Source: Notospermus geniculatus (taxonomy: Eukaryota; Nemertea; Pilidiophora; Heteronemertea; Lineidae). From it: DNA of 64,000 nt. The translations under genes and the position numbers were made by a program. The stretch is taken from positions 2,945 through 66,944 of the forward strand of contig NMRB01002418.1 in the NCBI GenBank assembly GCA_002633025.1. Direction: 5' to 3'. Of the stretch, positions 1-11,464 are shown piece by piece (position 1 is the first letter of the stretch; each line of letters begins with the position of its first letter). Under the pieces are notes generated by a model. That model saw only the letters and a program-made list of their open reading frames with translations. It was not told where the DNA came from and made no database searches.

Positions 1-957
1 GAATATTTTTGAGGGGGGATGAAGAGAAAATTTGACAGAATTCTTGGTCGAAAAAACAAATGTTGACTTTTAAGGGAGGGATACCCCCCCCCCCCCGGTG
101 GAAACACTGGAAACCTTAATGAAAGTCAAGGGTCCTTGTTGTCTAGGTTCGTTTTATCCATACTCCAACTATACTTTGATGAATTTGACTTTCCACCCAC
201 CAAATTACAAAACATGTTCACATAATTCAGGGGGAACTCAGAAACTTACCTGCTACACGAACAGCCACCATCAGTCTAAAGAAATTGCAAACACACTTCA
301 CAGGTTTGCAGCCCTATTTTGTAGTTGATATTCAATTTTAGCCATGACAAATCTTTGAATATAAATGTTCACAGCTTCATTACGTCATGGTGTAATGGAA
401 ATACTCATCAAGTGATAAGAAACCACATGGCATGGACGTCGCCATGACAACAAGAAGCCAATCAGTGATCAAGAAATCAGTGGGGGTCATAAAAGCCATT
501 GGCTCATTGTATCTTTTGGGATACCCTCATATACATGTAGTGACGAACGCAATGGGAGCTCTCCAGATCTTTGGACTCATTCCAGCACTCACTGGCAGTT
601 TTTAAACCCTGAAAATGCATTTTCCTGACATTTGGAAGAAGAAATTTGCATTGCTCAGCACAGACAGAGGATGGGTGCACCTCCCACTTCAAGCCATGGG
701 CTGATTTGTACCCCTCCCCCCTCGCTGGCAGAAACCCTGATTGGGGACAGTCATGGCAGTGCTGGAATGTTACCAGTTAGGATCTGGAAAAATATTTCCA
801 CGTACTAACTCAACGAGATTGGAAAATTGCCATGAAAACTGAGTCCCTATGAAATCTCCCCTGGAAATAAGACCCTTGAGTGATTCTGCTACCACGAACG
901 AATACTTGTCCAGGGTTCGGAAATAAGCTGGTATCGCACTCTAAACACACTAAATGA

Positions 958-1223
958 TAGACAAATCCCAAATTCCCAGATCTGCGCACTTCCGCCGAAA
1001 TGGCAAACAGTACCTCGACCTGAAACCAGCTGACGTGACGCAATCCATGATTCAGCAATGGTCGAGTCTGACGCAACGTCATCGAACTCACTGTCGTCAC
1101 ATGGTCGTGGGGTTTTCTGCGTCACGTCATTCAGCGTCAGATGTTTTCAGACCGGGGTTCTGTTTGCCATTTCTGCGGAAGTGCGCAGATCTTTCTCGTT
1201 TTTGTCAATTTGGGATTTGTCTA
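958..1223. repeat. MITE family A, copy 1
   Basis: A short element with long inverted ends: it opens TAGACAAATCCCAAATTCCC and closes with the reverse complement of that region (GGGATTTGTCTA), with 'cagatctgcgcacttccgc' and 'gcggaagtgcgcagatct' as matching inner arms. The core is rich in TGACG strings. Related copies lie at 31286-31537, about 51990-52231 and 53241-53485. No coding capacity, so it would depend on a transposase supplied elsewhere. Confidence 0.85.
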
Positions 1224-1444
1224 TACCTCAACTCAACCGCCGCACACGCCACAGGAGACATTTATGATCTAAAATTGCTCAAAACTTTCACCATTTCCTG
1301 CTATTGGCGACACAACAAGTCGACCAGACAACAATTATTTTTACATCATTTTAAAGATCAAATTGTACAAAAATGCAATTTGCTTAATTACTTTTTCAAA
1401 TCTACTGATAACATTACCCTAAACTGTGAATTACAGCTAATGCA

Positions 1445-1488
1445 GTTGCCACGGCAACTGGTGCAGCAACACCACATAGTTATATAAA
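1445..1488 (+). promoter_or_regulatory. Perfect RFX X-box followed by a TATA-like box
   Basis: GTTGCCACGGCAAC at 1445-1458 fits the RFX consensus GTNRCC-N2-RGYAAC exactly and is a perfect palindrome apart from the spacer. About 22 bases downstream is TATATAAAAAG. The order X-box then TATA suggests a plus-strand promoter, but no recognisable gene follows within 400 bases, so function is unproven. Confidence 0.4.
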
Positions 1489-1899
1489 AAGCTGCTACAG
1501 GAGATGACAAGCTGGCCTGCTGCGTAGAAAAACAGCAGAATTCTAGATATTGTGGACGGCGCAGCACGCCCTTTCCCAGATCAATTTGTATGATTACTAT
1601 CTCATCACATCTGAATTAAATACAATTTTCACCCAGGGTTCTAAGGGGGCCATAAATGCCANTAAATGCCTTGACGTAACGCTGACTGGCATCGCCGTGG
1701 CGATGGTCCTGATAGGCGGGATTGACTGATCCATCGAGAAAACAATCAATTATTTCAATTGATTTTATGAATCATGCAAAGAAGACATTCCCTAACTTAC
1801 TCATGATCAGTTGATTTCATACAAGAAACCACCAAGCAGCAAGGCAGTTTGCCAGGAAAATTCTCTGGTGATGTTCAAGATAGCCAATGCACAAAGCTT

Positions 1900-3860
1900 T
1901 TAGTTTTTCTTCTGGTCCTCTTTTTCCAGACTACTAAAGACATCCATTACGTTCAATTCCAAGAATTTCATGATAGCAGCATTCGTCATGACCCAGTTAC
2001 AATCAAAATCAGTCATCAGATCATGACTAGACAGGAGGAAAATGAGGAACCTGAACTTTGATTTTTGATCATGGATACTGGACAACACCGGACCGACAAG
2101 TTCGATCCCATAATGTTGTAATTCAGAAACAATGCCTACATCTGCCAAGGATATTCATCTCTTAAAGATCGACACAGTTCAACAGGTTGGTTTTTGAGAA
2201 GGTTTTTGAGAAGATACATGTATATACAGTATACTTTTATAACACTCAGCACCCGAGCTTCAAAATCTGTCATGTAATCGGACTAAGACCTAAATACAAG
2301 CTGGAGATATTAGATTCTTAAAATACAAAACGTACATATTCCATATCAATATCAATACAATACAAAATGTACATTCCATATCAATATCAATATCAATAAA
2401 CAGAGTATACTGTAGCAAGAGACTTAGAACTAACCTGTATTCATTGGTTCAGGCTTGACTTGAGAAGGAGTAGTGACTTTAGGTTGACTTGCTACCTTAG
2501 CAGAATCTGCCGTCTTAGGAACACTCGGGGTCTGAGGGGTTTTTGAAACTGGTTCAACTTTTGGCACAATTGCAGCTGGAGGAGTTTTAACAGGTGCAGG
2601 TTTTGGGACACTCGCAGCTGCAGCCGGTGGGGTTGCAGGTGGTGTTGGTTTGGCTGAAGAAGTAGAAAAAAGCATTTGTTGCAGTCTGTTGGGAACAAAA
2701 TCCACATCATCAGAGCATGGAGGAAAGTAGGAGCGAGGGACACAGAAGGAAACAAAGGCAATTAACGACAAAACAATGGGTATGGTTCCTGCGGCTTTTT
2801 GGTGAGCAAAATTAAGGCCTTTTTAAGGCTTTTTAAGGCCAATCAGGGAAAAAATTAAGGCCAAGTTGTCAGGAGTTTTAATGTGGGTTGTGCAATATTA
2901 ACGCAGGAGAATGTTGTAAAGAACACATAAAGGTAAGTGCTGAGAGTGGGATACTGATTTTGACGACTGGGCGGTTTTTAACTGATATGAATAAAAACGT
3001 CGTTAGGAATGGGAAACGGTTTAATGAAAATTCAAAACTGAAGCTACATCAAATTTAAGGCCTTTTTAAGGCCACTGAGTGAAAAAATGCTATATTTAAG
3101 GCTTTTTAAGGTCTTAATTCTGAAAAACAAAAATTCCTGACTTTTAATGCTTTTTAAGGATCCGCGGGAGCCCTGATGGGGGCTTGGGATTGTGTTCACA
3201 GGGATTAGGCTAGGCCCGTTCTCGCTCCTACTTTCCTCCATGCTCTGATGATTATATTATTAATTGCGTATTTGTTTACCCATTCCGCCTGTTTGCATAA
3301 TTAAATTTATATAGCAAACAGGCGGAACAATACGATGATGGTTCTCTTATTTTTTATGTGTAGCCTAGCTAGGCTAGGCCTACCGGTAGGCTAGGACTAG
3401 GCCTAGGCCTAGGCCTACCCCGGTATGTAGGCCTATGTGCGTGGGTTCCGTTCTCACTCCTTCTTAAAAATACCTCCATGATTTAACAAACGCAGCCCTC
3501 GACTCGCACGAACATGATGAAAATGCACACACACTGTACGCATTACAATACATACATGTAGGCCTACACAGCCGGCCGGCCAGGGCTTCACTGCGCAGTG
3601 AGTGTACACTGCACTGCTGATTGCTGTGCTTCACTGCACGCATGCTTTGTTAGCACGCCAAACCGAAACCAACCGGCAAAAATCAAATCATATCTCAAAA
3701 AGCACTCAATCAAATTTGATAATATTACATTAAATTGTGGGAAAATATGCAATTACGACTTTGGCTTACCTGGCGCCGCTGGAGCTGGCCTAGGTGTTGT
3801 TTGCTGTGGGGATTGTGCCGGAGCACCGCGTCCGCGACCACGTCCTCGTCTTCCAGCCAT
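1900..3860 (-). CDS. Three-exon gene, uncharacterised RG/Pro-rich N-terminus protein (183 aa)
   Basis: I do not recognise this protein. Exons on the minus strand: 3770-3860, 2435-2653 and 1900-2141. Each junction has GT-AG borders and a phase that matches the next exon (1, 1), and the joined frame is open from ATG (3860) to TAA (1900), 552 bases. Residues 1-12 begin MAGRRGRGRGRG, an RG/RGG-like stretch often seen in nucleic-acid-binding proteins. Residues about 31-100 are low-complexity Pro/Ala/Lys/Thr with repeated VPK and VTTP strings, probably disordered. The last 80 residues are ordered-looking, rich in Leu, Ile and Phe, and contain GIELVGP and SSHDLMTDFDCNW. A nuclear role is inference only. 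Intron 1 carries a repeat element flanked by 30-bp perfect inverted repeats. The third exon is the least certain part: it could be a chance open frame, although its acceptor and phase fit. Confidence 0.55.
2708..3250. repeat. Element flanked by 30-bp perfect inverted repeats
   Basis: Bases 2708-2737 and 3221-3250 are exact reverse complements (left arm starts catcagagcatggagg). Between them are several runs of 'ttaaggcctttttaaggc' (about 2806-2870 and 3048-3165), like the 'aaggacatttcagggt' material of the element at 9225-9501. It lies in intron 1 of the minus-strand gene, 54 bases before its second exon. Confidence 0.7.
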
Positions 3861-4734
3861 TTTGGATGCTGTTTTCCTGTTGCGTTGGTCTCGATTTATT
3901 GATAAATTTTCTGAGCGCTTGTTTCTTTATCACACCGCTAGGAGGATAAAATCACTTGAAATGCTTGTGTGCGAACACCAAAAATTTCATGCACCTGAAA
4001 TTGCGAACACTAAAGCCTGTGACAGACTGGCATGTATGTGGCGCGTCCTGCAGGCGTTCCGCCAATCAGATTCTTCGGTAGGCCTAGGTGTTTCGGTCCA
4101 TGCCTGATTGGGTGAACGCTTTCCGATGCGTTGCTTACGCACCAGTCTTTCGCAGCCTTCAGGTTAAGAATCCATTCACGCGAATTTCGCATTGTGCGAT
4201 GCTGCATTCTTTGTTGTCTATGACCAACGTCGCGGAAACTAACAATGGTTGCGGCGTCGCACCACTAGAAATTTGCTTTAGCCTTAGGCCTATAAATTTA
4301 TTTGGATACTCGGTTAAGTGCCTTGAGCACTGTTGAGCAGTGTTCCCCTTTCTTAGGGTTACCCGCTCATTCATGGCGGCATTATATTGTGTATGGGGCA
4401 AAAGGGAGCCCAGGATGGCATCCGTGGATGGCATTTCCCTTTGTTCCCCTTTTCAAAGGTTATGGTCTCTCTGGCTGTATATTGAATAGGAACACTGAGA
4501 TATGGGGAGCACTTGAAAACGTTACACCGGGGTACAAAACGCATCCGCCTGCTTCTCCTGCTTCTGCATCTAGTGGGGCCCTCTGACGGACTGTACTAAA
4601 ACCAGAAATCTTATAAATGTTATCAAACCTACAAGACCATAATTGGTTACGCCATCTGAATATAGGTGGCAGTATTGTATTTCCATTCAAGGAATCACTT
4701 TTTTAGCAGAAAGTGCTCACAAAAACCTTTTATA
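3861..4734. promoter_or_regulatory. Divergent intergenic region between two small genes
   Basis: The RG-rich gene reads left from 3860 and the small membrane-protein gene reads right from 4735, leaving 874 bases between start codons. The gap holds CpG dinucleotides and no repeat I could identify, which fits a shared promoter region. No TATA box was evident; the assignment rests on gene orientation alone. Confidence 0.4.
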
Positions 4735-5498
4735 ATGGCTCGACGGTGGTCTAAAGTGCAAATATATGACATGGCACATAAAGGGGCAGTGACAGCCCTC
4801 ATTGGTCTCACTGGACTCGGTTCTGCAATGTTATTATANTCCCCCCCCCCCCCCACATCATCATCATCATCATCATCATCATGACATTGACTTACTCTAC
4901 TGTAGCATACTACTGGTACTGCCTCCTGCCCGGTCCTTACCCTTGCATGCTGTTGATTCTTAGGCCTACGGTAGTCACACAAGAAAGTAGGCCTATGGCC
5001 TAAACATGCTAAAGTGGTAGGCCTAAAAGTGCAGCGGCGGCGCCGGTGAGCGTGGCCGTGATAGTTTTATCCACCACAGCCGGCGGCATAGGCCGAGAGG
5101 CTATAGACCTACCGGTGTAGGGCCTGCTGCCCTTGAAGTTGATGGCCTGACCAGCAATAATCAATAATGAGTGTATTTTCAGGCCCTCTCACTTCTGACC
5201 TAGCCTAGCTGTCCAGCTCAGGCTGGCCTAACCAATGTCAATGTGTTCTGTTTGTAGCTTTGTATTGTAGGGCCTAGGCCTTAAGAATCTTGAAGCCGAA
5301 GGTGCTAATCCTTAAGTTTTTCTACATCCTGTGACTTGATATATATAATAATGATATCTTACTTATTTTCCAGTAACAAGACCTTTACGGCAATTACAGG
5401 AAAAGATGCGGAAAGAAGAAGAGATGAGCCAGGAACAATCTGAAAGGGAACGCGAGTTGATGGAGCAACAAAAGGCTGCAGAGACAATGAAGATGTGA
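4735..5498 (+). CDS. Small single-pass membrane protein, weakly COX14-like; broken by assembly join
   Basis: The first exon starts at ATG 4735 (MARRWSKVQIYDMAHKGAV) and runs into a hydrophobic segment (ALIGLTGLGSAMLL) that stops at the single n at 4839, immediately followed by a 14-C run and an ATC microsatellite, so the exon's end and donor are missing from the assembly. A last exon at 5374-5498 follows a good acceptor (ttattttccag) and encodes about 41 charged, Gln/Glu/Arg-rich residues ending at TGA 5498. The order short basic head, one membrane helix, coiled charged tail, and the DMAHKGA region, resemble mitochondrial cytochrome c oxidase assembly factor COX14 and similar small inner-membrane proteins. 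This is a weak, by-eye resemblance; other small membrane proteins remain possible. The two exons belonging together is inferred from order, strand and phase (tail exon starts with 2 bases of a codon). A longer in-frame start at 4666 exists but adds unlike sequence. Confidence 0.45.
4841..4883. repeat. Poly-C run and (ATC)n microsatellite at an assembly join
   Basis: Fourteen C residues are followed by about eight TCA/ATC triplets directly after the single n at 4839. Low-complexity sequence of this kind commonly breaks assemblies, and here it hides the end of a coding exon. Confidence 0.85.
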
Positions 5499-6010
5499 TA
5501 CAAACTACATGTAATTTGTACATTTTATGTGCTGTGGAGTATGAGTGGATGCTGACTCGTGTTTTTTTATTGGATTGAACTGAGGAGATCTCCTTGTGCT
5601 CTTCCAAGTGGTTCTGTGATACTTGCTAGGACATGAATATGGATTGTTGTTGACCTGACTGAGGCACACTCACGGTGACGGTCAGTGGTTGGATTAAATT
5701 GCCACATTCTTAGACAAAGTATTGTCAGGAAGGCATGGAATTGGCGGTAGCAAGCTTCAGGGGCTTCTGGTTCTTCTGGATAGACAGAATCTAACTGATG
5801 AATGTTCCTGTCATAGGCGCATCTCTTGTGGAGCTGATACAATGTTAAAATCATGTTGATGGGGTTGAACAGATTTTAAAATGAGATGAAGCTGTTGAAC
5901 TATTCAGAAGGTATCACGTGTTGACTCAATCAAGAAAATCAGCAACACTGTGTAACCTTAAATTGTACAGCAAATTTGAAATATCATGGCAAATAAATAA
6001 GTTTTTCCAA
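5499..6010 (+). other. Probable 3'UTR with poly(A) signal
   Basis: The stretch after the TGA at 5496-5498 has no gene. AATAAA (overlapping, in 'aaataaataa') at about 5992 followed by 'gtttttcc' is a plausible polyadenylation site for the small plus-strand gene. Confidence 0.45.
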
Positions 6011-6163
6011 TTTCATGGACTTGTTTTGTTTTCGAGCCGATTTCACCTATGTGTGTAGTGTTGTCCATATCGTGACACAGTCCATGCAAACCTTCCAGAT
6101 GCACCTGTTGACCTGAATGTGAGACTGCTGCGACAGGATAACAAGGTGTCCTTCCAGCCATCT

Positions 6164-6369
6164 AAAGGCCTCCATACACTGAATGACAAAAGTCGAAATT
6201 AGTCGCTGCTATGGTCAGTTCGACAACACTTGATGTGGCGACATGTGGAAATACTTCACAAAAGTGTCAGATTTTAACATTTATGGAACGTTTCCACAAA
6301 AAGTATTTTGGAACGGAAAATTGTAGTGACTAATTTCGACGTTTGTCATTCAGTGTATGGAGGCCTTTA
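6164..6369. repeat. MITE with about 35-bp terminal inverted repeats
   Basis: It opens aaaggcctccatacactgaa and closes with the reverse complement (cagtgtatggaggcctttac). The inner arms 'gtcgaaattagtc' and 'gactaatttcgac' also pair. No ORF. Confidence 0.75.
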
Positions 6370-6388
6370 CATCTACAAGTCTATAAAC

Positions 6389-6708
6389 AGGGCCCATATT
6401 CATAAAACCTTGCTACATGTTGTTAAAGTGCCCAGTCTATACAGGTCAATGTACACAACTAGCAACCAACTGTGACCTTCTACAGCAAAACCCGGCACAT
6501 GTTGCTCATAAGGTGAGCCTCAACGAAGACGACACCAGAAGAGAATGGGAAAAATTGATTGTTTCAGATTTCACAATAGACAGACAATATTGAAATTGGC
6601 AAAAAAATATTTGGTCTCAACCTGCCAAGCTAAGAGCGACATGCGCCTGTTTTTGCTGTGGAAGGTCACAAATAAGCTAGCAAGGTTTTATGAACATAGG
6701 CCTAGGCC
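6389..6708. repeat. MITE family E, interrupted by a family B element
   Basis: Left arm gggcccatattcataaaacc with 'ttgctac', right arm 'gctagcaaggttttatgaac'. The intact counterpart at 8022-8143 is about 120 bases. Here the element is split by a complete family B MITE at 6471-6670, showing that family B inserted into family E. Confidence 0.75.
6471..6670. repeat. MITE family B, nested copy
   Basis: Begins TGTGACC and ends GGTCACA, with the family's internal 'gacagacaatattgaaa' and 'tttggtctcaacctgccaag' strings. It sits inside the family E element. Confidence 0.8.
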
Positions 6709-8021
6709 CAGGTCATGAAGTTGAGAATCAGAAAATCCACTAACATGTTCCTTTGAACATAAATCATTCCTTTTTATTTCTGACAGGACAAATATTTCAC
6801 AATAAAAATATCCACAATGTTCTTAACATCACAGGAGAAGTGAGTTGAAATGAAACAGAATCGGACACACAGGTACAACTGATGGGAACTAGCGAAATTC
6901 ACATGCAATTTAGAAACCGTAACATGAAGAAAACCTTACAATACATGTACGTTGACAGTTCCTAGGGAGATATCTGTACTCATTGATTCAGCTGAGAACA
7001 TCTGGAGGCTGTACTAGAATGCCAGGGATAGCACCAAATGAAATATAGACTGCATTCTAGATAATTTTGGCCGCCACACGAGGCCAGAATATTGCATTTA
7101 TCTTGAATCATAAGATAGAATTCCGCTGAGCAAGATGACAGTTTTCACAAACTGAGATTTAATACAGCACAGTGGAACCGAGACCAGGACTCAACACATC
7201 CATACAGCTGTACATTTGTGTCCTCATCGAATACTGCCACAGAGACATGGGTTTTACAACATAGGAGAATGAAAGAAACTACAAAAGGTTGTCACATTCT
7301 TTGACAAACAACCATAGAATGCCCCGCGATATGTTCCCTCAAAACCCACAATATTTGTCTGATCTGCAGTGGCTAAGCAAACTTTCACCAAAACTTAACA
7401 ATACTATCGTCCGCATGGCAATTTTGCAGGAAAATTTCTATTTTTTTTCTTCATGAATTGGTACATTTGAAGCATTATAAGCACTTGGTTATTGAGAGAG
7501 GTCAGAGGTTATAAGATTTGTGGATAGCAACAGGAATATCACCAGGAACTGCAATGAAATTGGGAAAGTTGACACTCAAACTCGTGAAAAATCATTTTGG
7601 GTTTGAACTGAGTGTTATACTGATCAAGGTAACGTAAGAAAATTTCTAACTAACAGGGTCATGTGCAACATGAAGCCATTAGAATTGGGAGTATAGTTTC
7701 CTGGTGATTTCCCAGTGATATCTTATTGGTAATGTGCTGCACAGAAATCCTGACATAAAAAAATTAGGATGCCAAATGATATTGTCTTGGATATATACTA
7801 ATACATGTTATGCTGCCTTACAAGTTCAGAAATAAACAGAAACAGGTCGATCTCGTGGGAGAGGTTGACAGCGGGAGGGGAGGAAGGAGCTGGTAAACTT
7901 CCATGATTTCTCACAGATCTGGCCCCAATGAATGCACTTCTTTTCTGCCAATGTCAAAGAAATGTAGTGGAACATAAGTGACAGAAAGGCCCACAGTCAA
8001 TCTCTAATTAGGCTGTCAACC

Positions 8022-8143
8022 AGGGCCGATATTCATAAAACCTTGCTAGCTTAGTTGGTTGCTAGTTGTGTACATTGGCCTATACAAACTGGGCACTTTA
8101 GCAAGTAACTAAGCCTGGTAAGGTTTTATGAATATGGGCCCTG
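8022..8143. repeat. MITE family E, intact copy
   Basis: Arms 'cagggccgatattcataaaa' and 'aaggttttatgaatatgggc' are imperfect reverse complements around a core of about 80 bases containing 'tagctt...tagttg'. Compare the interrupted copy at 6389-6708. Confidence 0.75.
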
Positions 8144-9089
8144 GTCGCCAATAGACAAATGTCAGACTTAGAAAACGGCTGATTTTTGAATGAGTTTAAG
8201 AAGTGAACATAATGAAGAAAGAGATTCTTGAACTCAAAATGGAAAAGTGTAAGGCAAACTAGAGAACTAAGAATATACTGGCAGTGAAGGTAGCATAGTT
8301 AGCTCTACTTTGCAATAAGTTTTGTTATAAGAGAGGTTATATTTAAAATGATCGTGGAAGGAATAGAAGAGTGTCTGTACCAATCCCCCTCCATCCCGCC
8401 AGCCTGCCGTATCAGAAACGCTGCACCGAACAGACAATGCCTCAAAGACTTGAGACATCAACAAAACTGGTAGTGGTATGCGGCAATAGTGTCATCTGTC
8501 TCTCCTGTCAATATCAATCCACTTTTCCTACAGACCTACTAGACTTTGTAGCAAATGTCATAAAATAGCTAATTAAACGTCGCGCCATCTATTATCAACC
8601 ACCTGAAGTACACTTGCACACGCCTTCGTTACAAAAACCACAGAGACTTAAAGTACATGTCATTATTTTACACGGTCACGTAATAAATACTTTACATAAT
8701 TTTTCCACTTTGTACAATATTTTTGGCCAAACGGCCCCAAAACAAACTACGTCCATCTCTAGAACGACTAAACCCTGTGAAGGGTCAAAATTGCAATTTT
8801 TACATTCAAGAAGAGCCAGAAGCAAATTCCACATCAACTGGAAACTTTCTGGACAAAAATAGCGCCATCTGTGGATATGTTCACAAAATAATCTGGAGAA
8901 GTTTTTCTGAAGCAACAAAGTCAAACTTCTTGCCCCCCAAAAAACCCTCATTGTCTAAGTTCCTCTCAATCCTGTCAGAAAGATATACAAATAAGGGGCA
9001 CAAAGAAGGGGAGAAATTGAGCAGTGCCCCCGTCCAAACCCCTTTTCACCCAAGATAGATTTTGAAAACACTTCAATGATGACTTTTAA

Positions 9090-9520
9090 GGCCGAGATAC
9101 ACCATCCTATATTACCGGGTATTCACATTATGAGGCCGAAAATGGGGTCATATGCTTCCGGCATGATGGGTTGAAGATTGGCAATAATATTGCCCATTTT
9201 GATCCTCATATTGTGCAATAGTATCAGGGTTCGTACACTTCCCCTGAGATTATTTTCAAGGACATTTCAGGGTAATTAAGACCCCCTTTTTAAGGGTTTT
9301 TCAGGGTAAAACGTAGAAGTAACTTCTTCAGTTTAGGGAAGAGCGGCAACAAACAAACTGTTCAAAAGCTTTATTCAAAATTTAAGGACTTTTCTGCGGT
9401 TTTTAAGGGTAACCTTTGAAATCTAAGGACATTTTAGGGTTTTCAAGACCAACTTTTTTTTCAAGGACATTCCCGGTTTTTAAGGGGGCGTACGAACCCT
9501 GAGTATTGATCATGTATGGG
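9090..9520. repeat. MITE family F host copy, split by an insertion
   Basis: The outer element reads 'ggcaataatattgcccattt', 'cctcatattgtgcaatagta' and, after the insertion, 'ttgatcatgtatggg'. The same order is uninterrupted at 56987-57137. The left end here is diverged, so its boundary is approximate. Confidence 0.65.
9225..9501. mobile_element. Nested 277-bp MITE with AGTAT target-site duplication
   Basis: Ends are CAGGGTTCGTAC and GTACGAACCCTG, exact inverted repeats. AGTAT stands on both sides (9220-9224 and 9502-9506), the expected duplication of the target. The interior repeats 'aaggacattt', 'ttttaaggg' and 'ttttcaggg'. It interrupts the family F element, so it is the younger of the two. 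Confidence 0.85.
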
Positions 9521-9789
9521 ACACATTAAACCAAAAAATTTTTAGACATTTTGGCCAGGAATTTGGAAATTTAAACCATGATATTGATATTTGAATATCA
9601 CCTGATAAATTTTCATGATATTATAAGATGATAGCTCAAAACTATTTTGGCAAATTATACAAAACCGACCATATTCAACATGATTATCAATCCTGTGGTG
9701 AAATGTCGGGGTACGCAGATTTCAATCGAAAACGACAAGAATAAAACTGATCCAAAATACTAGAAGCTAAATACCCCCTCACTTTCTGA

Positions 9790-10160
9790 TGTTTTGATAT
9801 ACATAATCGCAGTGCCACCACAACACACCCAAACAATTCTAGACAGATCCGAAGACGGCCTGACTCGGATTAATAATCCTGGTTCTTCACTTCGTCCTTC
9901 GAAAGAGACATTAAACCGAGGTTCCTTGTACCCTGTGTCTGTGCAGGGGCAAGCAAAAGACCCCACGCAGGTGAAGCAGATAGGGGAGCCTGTAGTGGAC
10001 TCTAAATTACCTGGCCGGAAGTTGGCGTCGCTAGGCCAGAAAACCCATCAGGTGCCTAACCGTAGTGGCACACATAATACGCTCATCAGGGCTATCGACC
10101 TCAATGGAAGTCCCGGGACATCTAGAGTCTGGCTGAGCGAACGCCACAGAACAAGAAGTA
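9790..10160 (+). repeat. SINE-like repeat
   Basis: Contains 'gtgtctgtgcaggggcaagc' and 'aaagaccccacgcaggtgaa', which recur at 51120-51310 ('gcctggccagggcaaatagt', 'aaagaccccacacaggtgaa'). The shared block of about 60 to 100 bases without inverted ends points to a SINE-type retroposon. Boundaries are approximate. Confidence 0.45.
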
Positions 10161-10725
10161 GACAGATCCCCGAAAACTGACAGGACTGACAGAAACTGAA
10201 ACAAATTCAGCTACAATTTAGTAGCAACATGGAACAGACATGCCGAAAGTCCTGAACACATAGGTGAAAAAGTTTATGTACAATAACACAACGCACCTGT
10301 CTAATTTAACCATTTGAAAACAAATTTTCAAAATTTCTGACCAAAGCCCTGACAATTCCTACACCTCTGCATGAACATACATCGAGGAAGCAAGAATTTA
10401 TGAAAACTGCTCCATTTGTCTTTAACAATGATTCAAGATGTTCCCCCAACGACCTCGCTTAGCAAACTGACCCCCTCATAACTTCATCCGCAACAAAAAT
10501 CAACACCCAAGTTCATTTTTCTCCAATACAGATACTCAAAACAGAACCATTTATGGACGACAACAATTTTTGAGAAAGATTCCAAAATTGCCCCTCATTT
10601 CTGAGAATCAATCGCTTACAATCACAAATATTTCATCATTTTGACAGAATTCATCCAAGCATGCGTACAAATCGTCAAACCTCGGAGCAAAACACAAAAT
10701 AACCAAGTTCCAAAACTAATTCCAT

Positions 10726-11097
10726 CAATGAGGAGGGCGCCGTACTAGCACCACACGGCGGCGCTGCAAGCGTTGTGACCGAAATTTCTTTTTTCTAACG
10801 TTATTTCAAATAACTTCTGGCATGAAAATAACCCGTTTGTTTTGGTCACCCGACAGTAAAACTTACATCGTCTTGTAGTATGTAGATGAAAATTTCGCTT
10901 ACTTTCATAGCTTTTTTCCTTAAAACGACGAAATGTTATACCGATAAAATGCATACGTTTTGTCTCGTTATTCCTGTACTTTTTCATGACGCAATGTCAA
11001 CACCTGAAATGACGTCAATGACGTTGCTAAGGTCACTTCGCTCGCAGCGCCGACCTGTTGGGATAAACAAATTATCGCCCTCCTCATTGCAATGAGG
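10726..11097. repeat. Palindrome-ended element
   Basis: 'aatgaggagggcg' near 10727-10739 is matched by 'cgccctcctcatt' near 11077-11089. The GC-rich ends carry 'ggcggcgctgc' and 'ctcgcagcgccg', a second pair. No gene inside. Confidence 0.55.
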
Positions 11098-11464
11098 ATT
11101 GTGTCTTCTGACATGATCATGCAAATCGGGCATTCTAAAAACAGAATTCATGAAGCCTACTCATGCGTCATTCACTACATTCATAATACTCAGCTGTGAT
11201 TCAGGATTTGCAACCTAGATTTGAGACAAATTTCATTGCCGCAGAGAGCTGTTTTAACACAATGGAAACAATTTGTTTACGGGTATCAGACGTGAAAGAA
11301 AACAAACACAAAGAAAACACGGTCAATACATTCACTTGTCCAACTTTGCGGGAATCACCAACCATATTTTCATGTGAAAACAATGATTTGACCACGTTTT
11401 ATCTGGTAAAACAAAATTCAACGCCGAAAGTCCTGTGGTAAAGTAATGGCATCTGCGGCAGACC

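Larger units (their letters stand above)
1..1899. other. Left-edge non-coding stretch, no gene recognised
   Basis: No open frame here has splice sites or family resemblance that would make it a gene. It contains a poly-C run near 85-97, an inverted-repeat element at 958-1223, an X-box followed by a TATA-like sequence at 1445-1488, and an assembly join (single n) at 1662 where a short 'taaatgcc' string occurs on both sides. It includes the downstream flank and probably the 3'UTR of the minus-strand gene that ends at 1900. Confidence 0.6.

Noticed and set aside
954-1487. 177-residue plus-strand ORF
   Set aside because: It runs through MITE family A and has no splice sites or family resemblance.
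3598-4107. 169-residue plus-strand ORF
   Set aside because: It is antisense to the first exon of the RG-rich gene; the Arg/Pro repeats reflect GC-rich complement sequence.
8723-9058. 111-residue plus-strand ORF
   Set aside because: No splice context, not recognised, and opposite frames are equally open; treated as chance.
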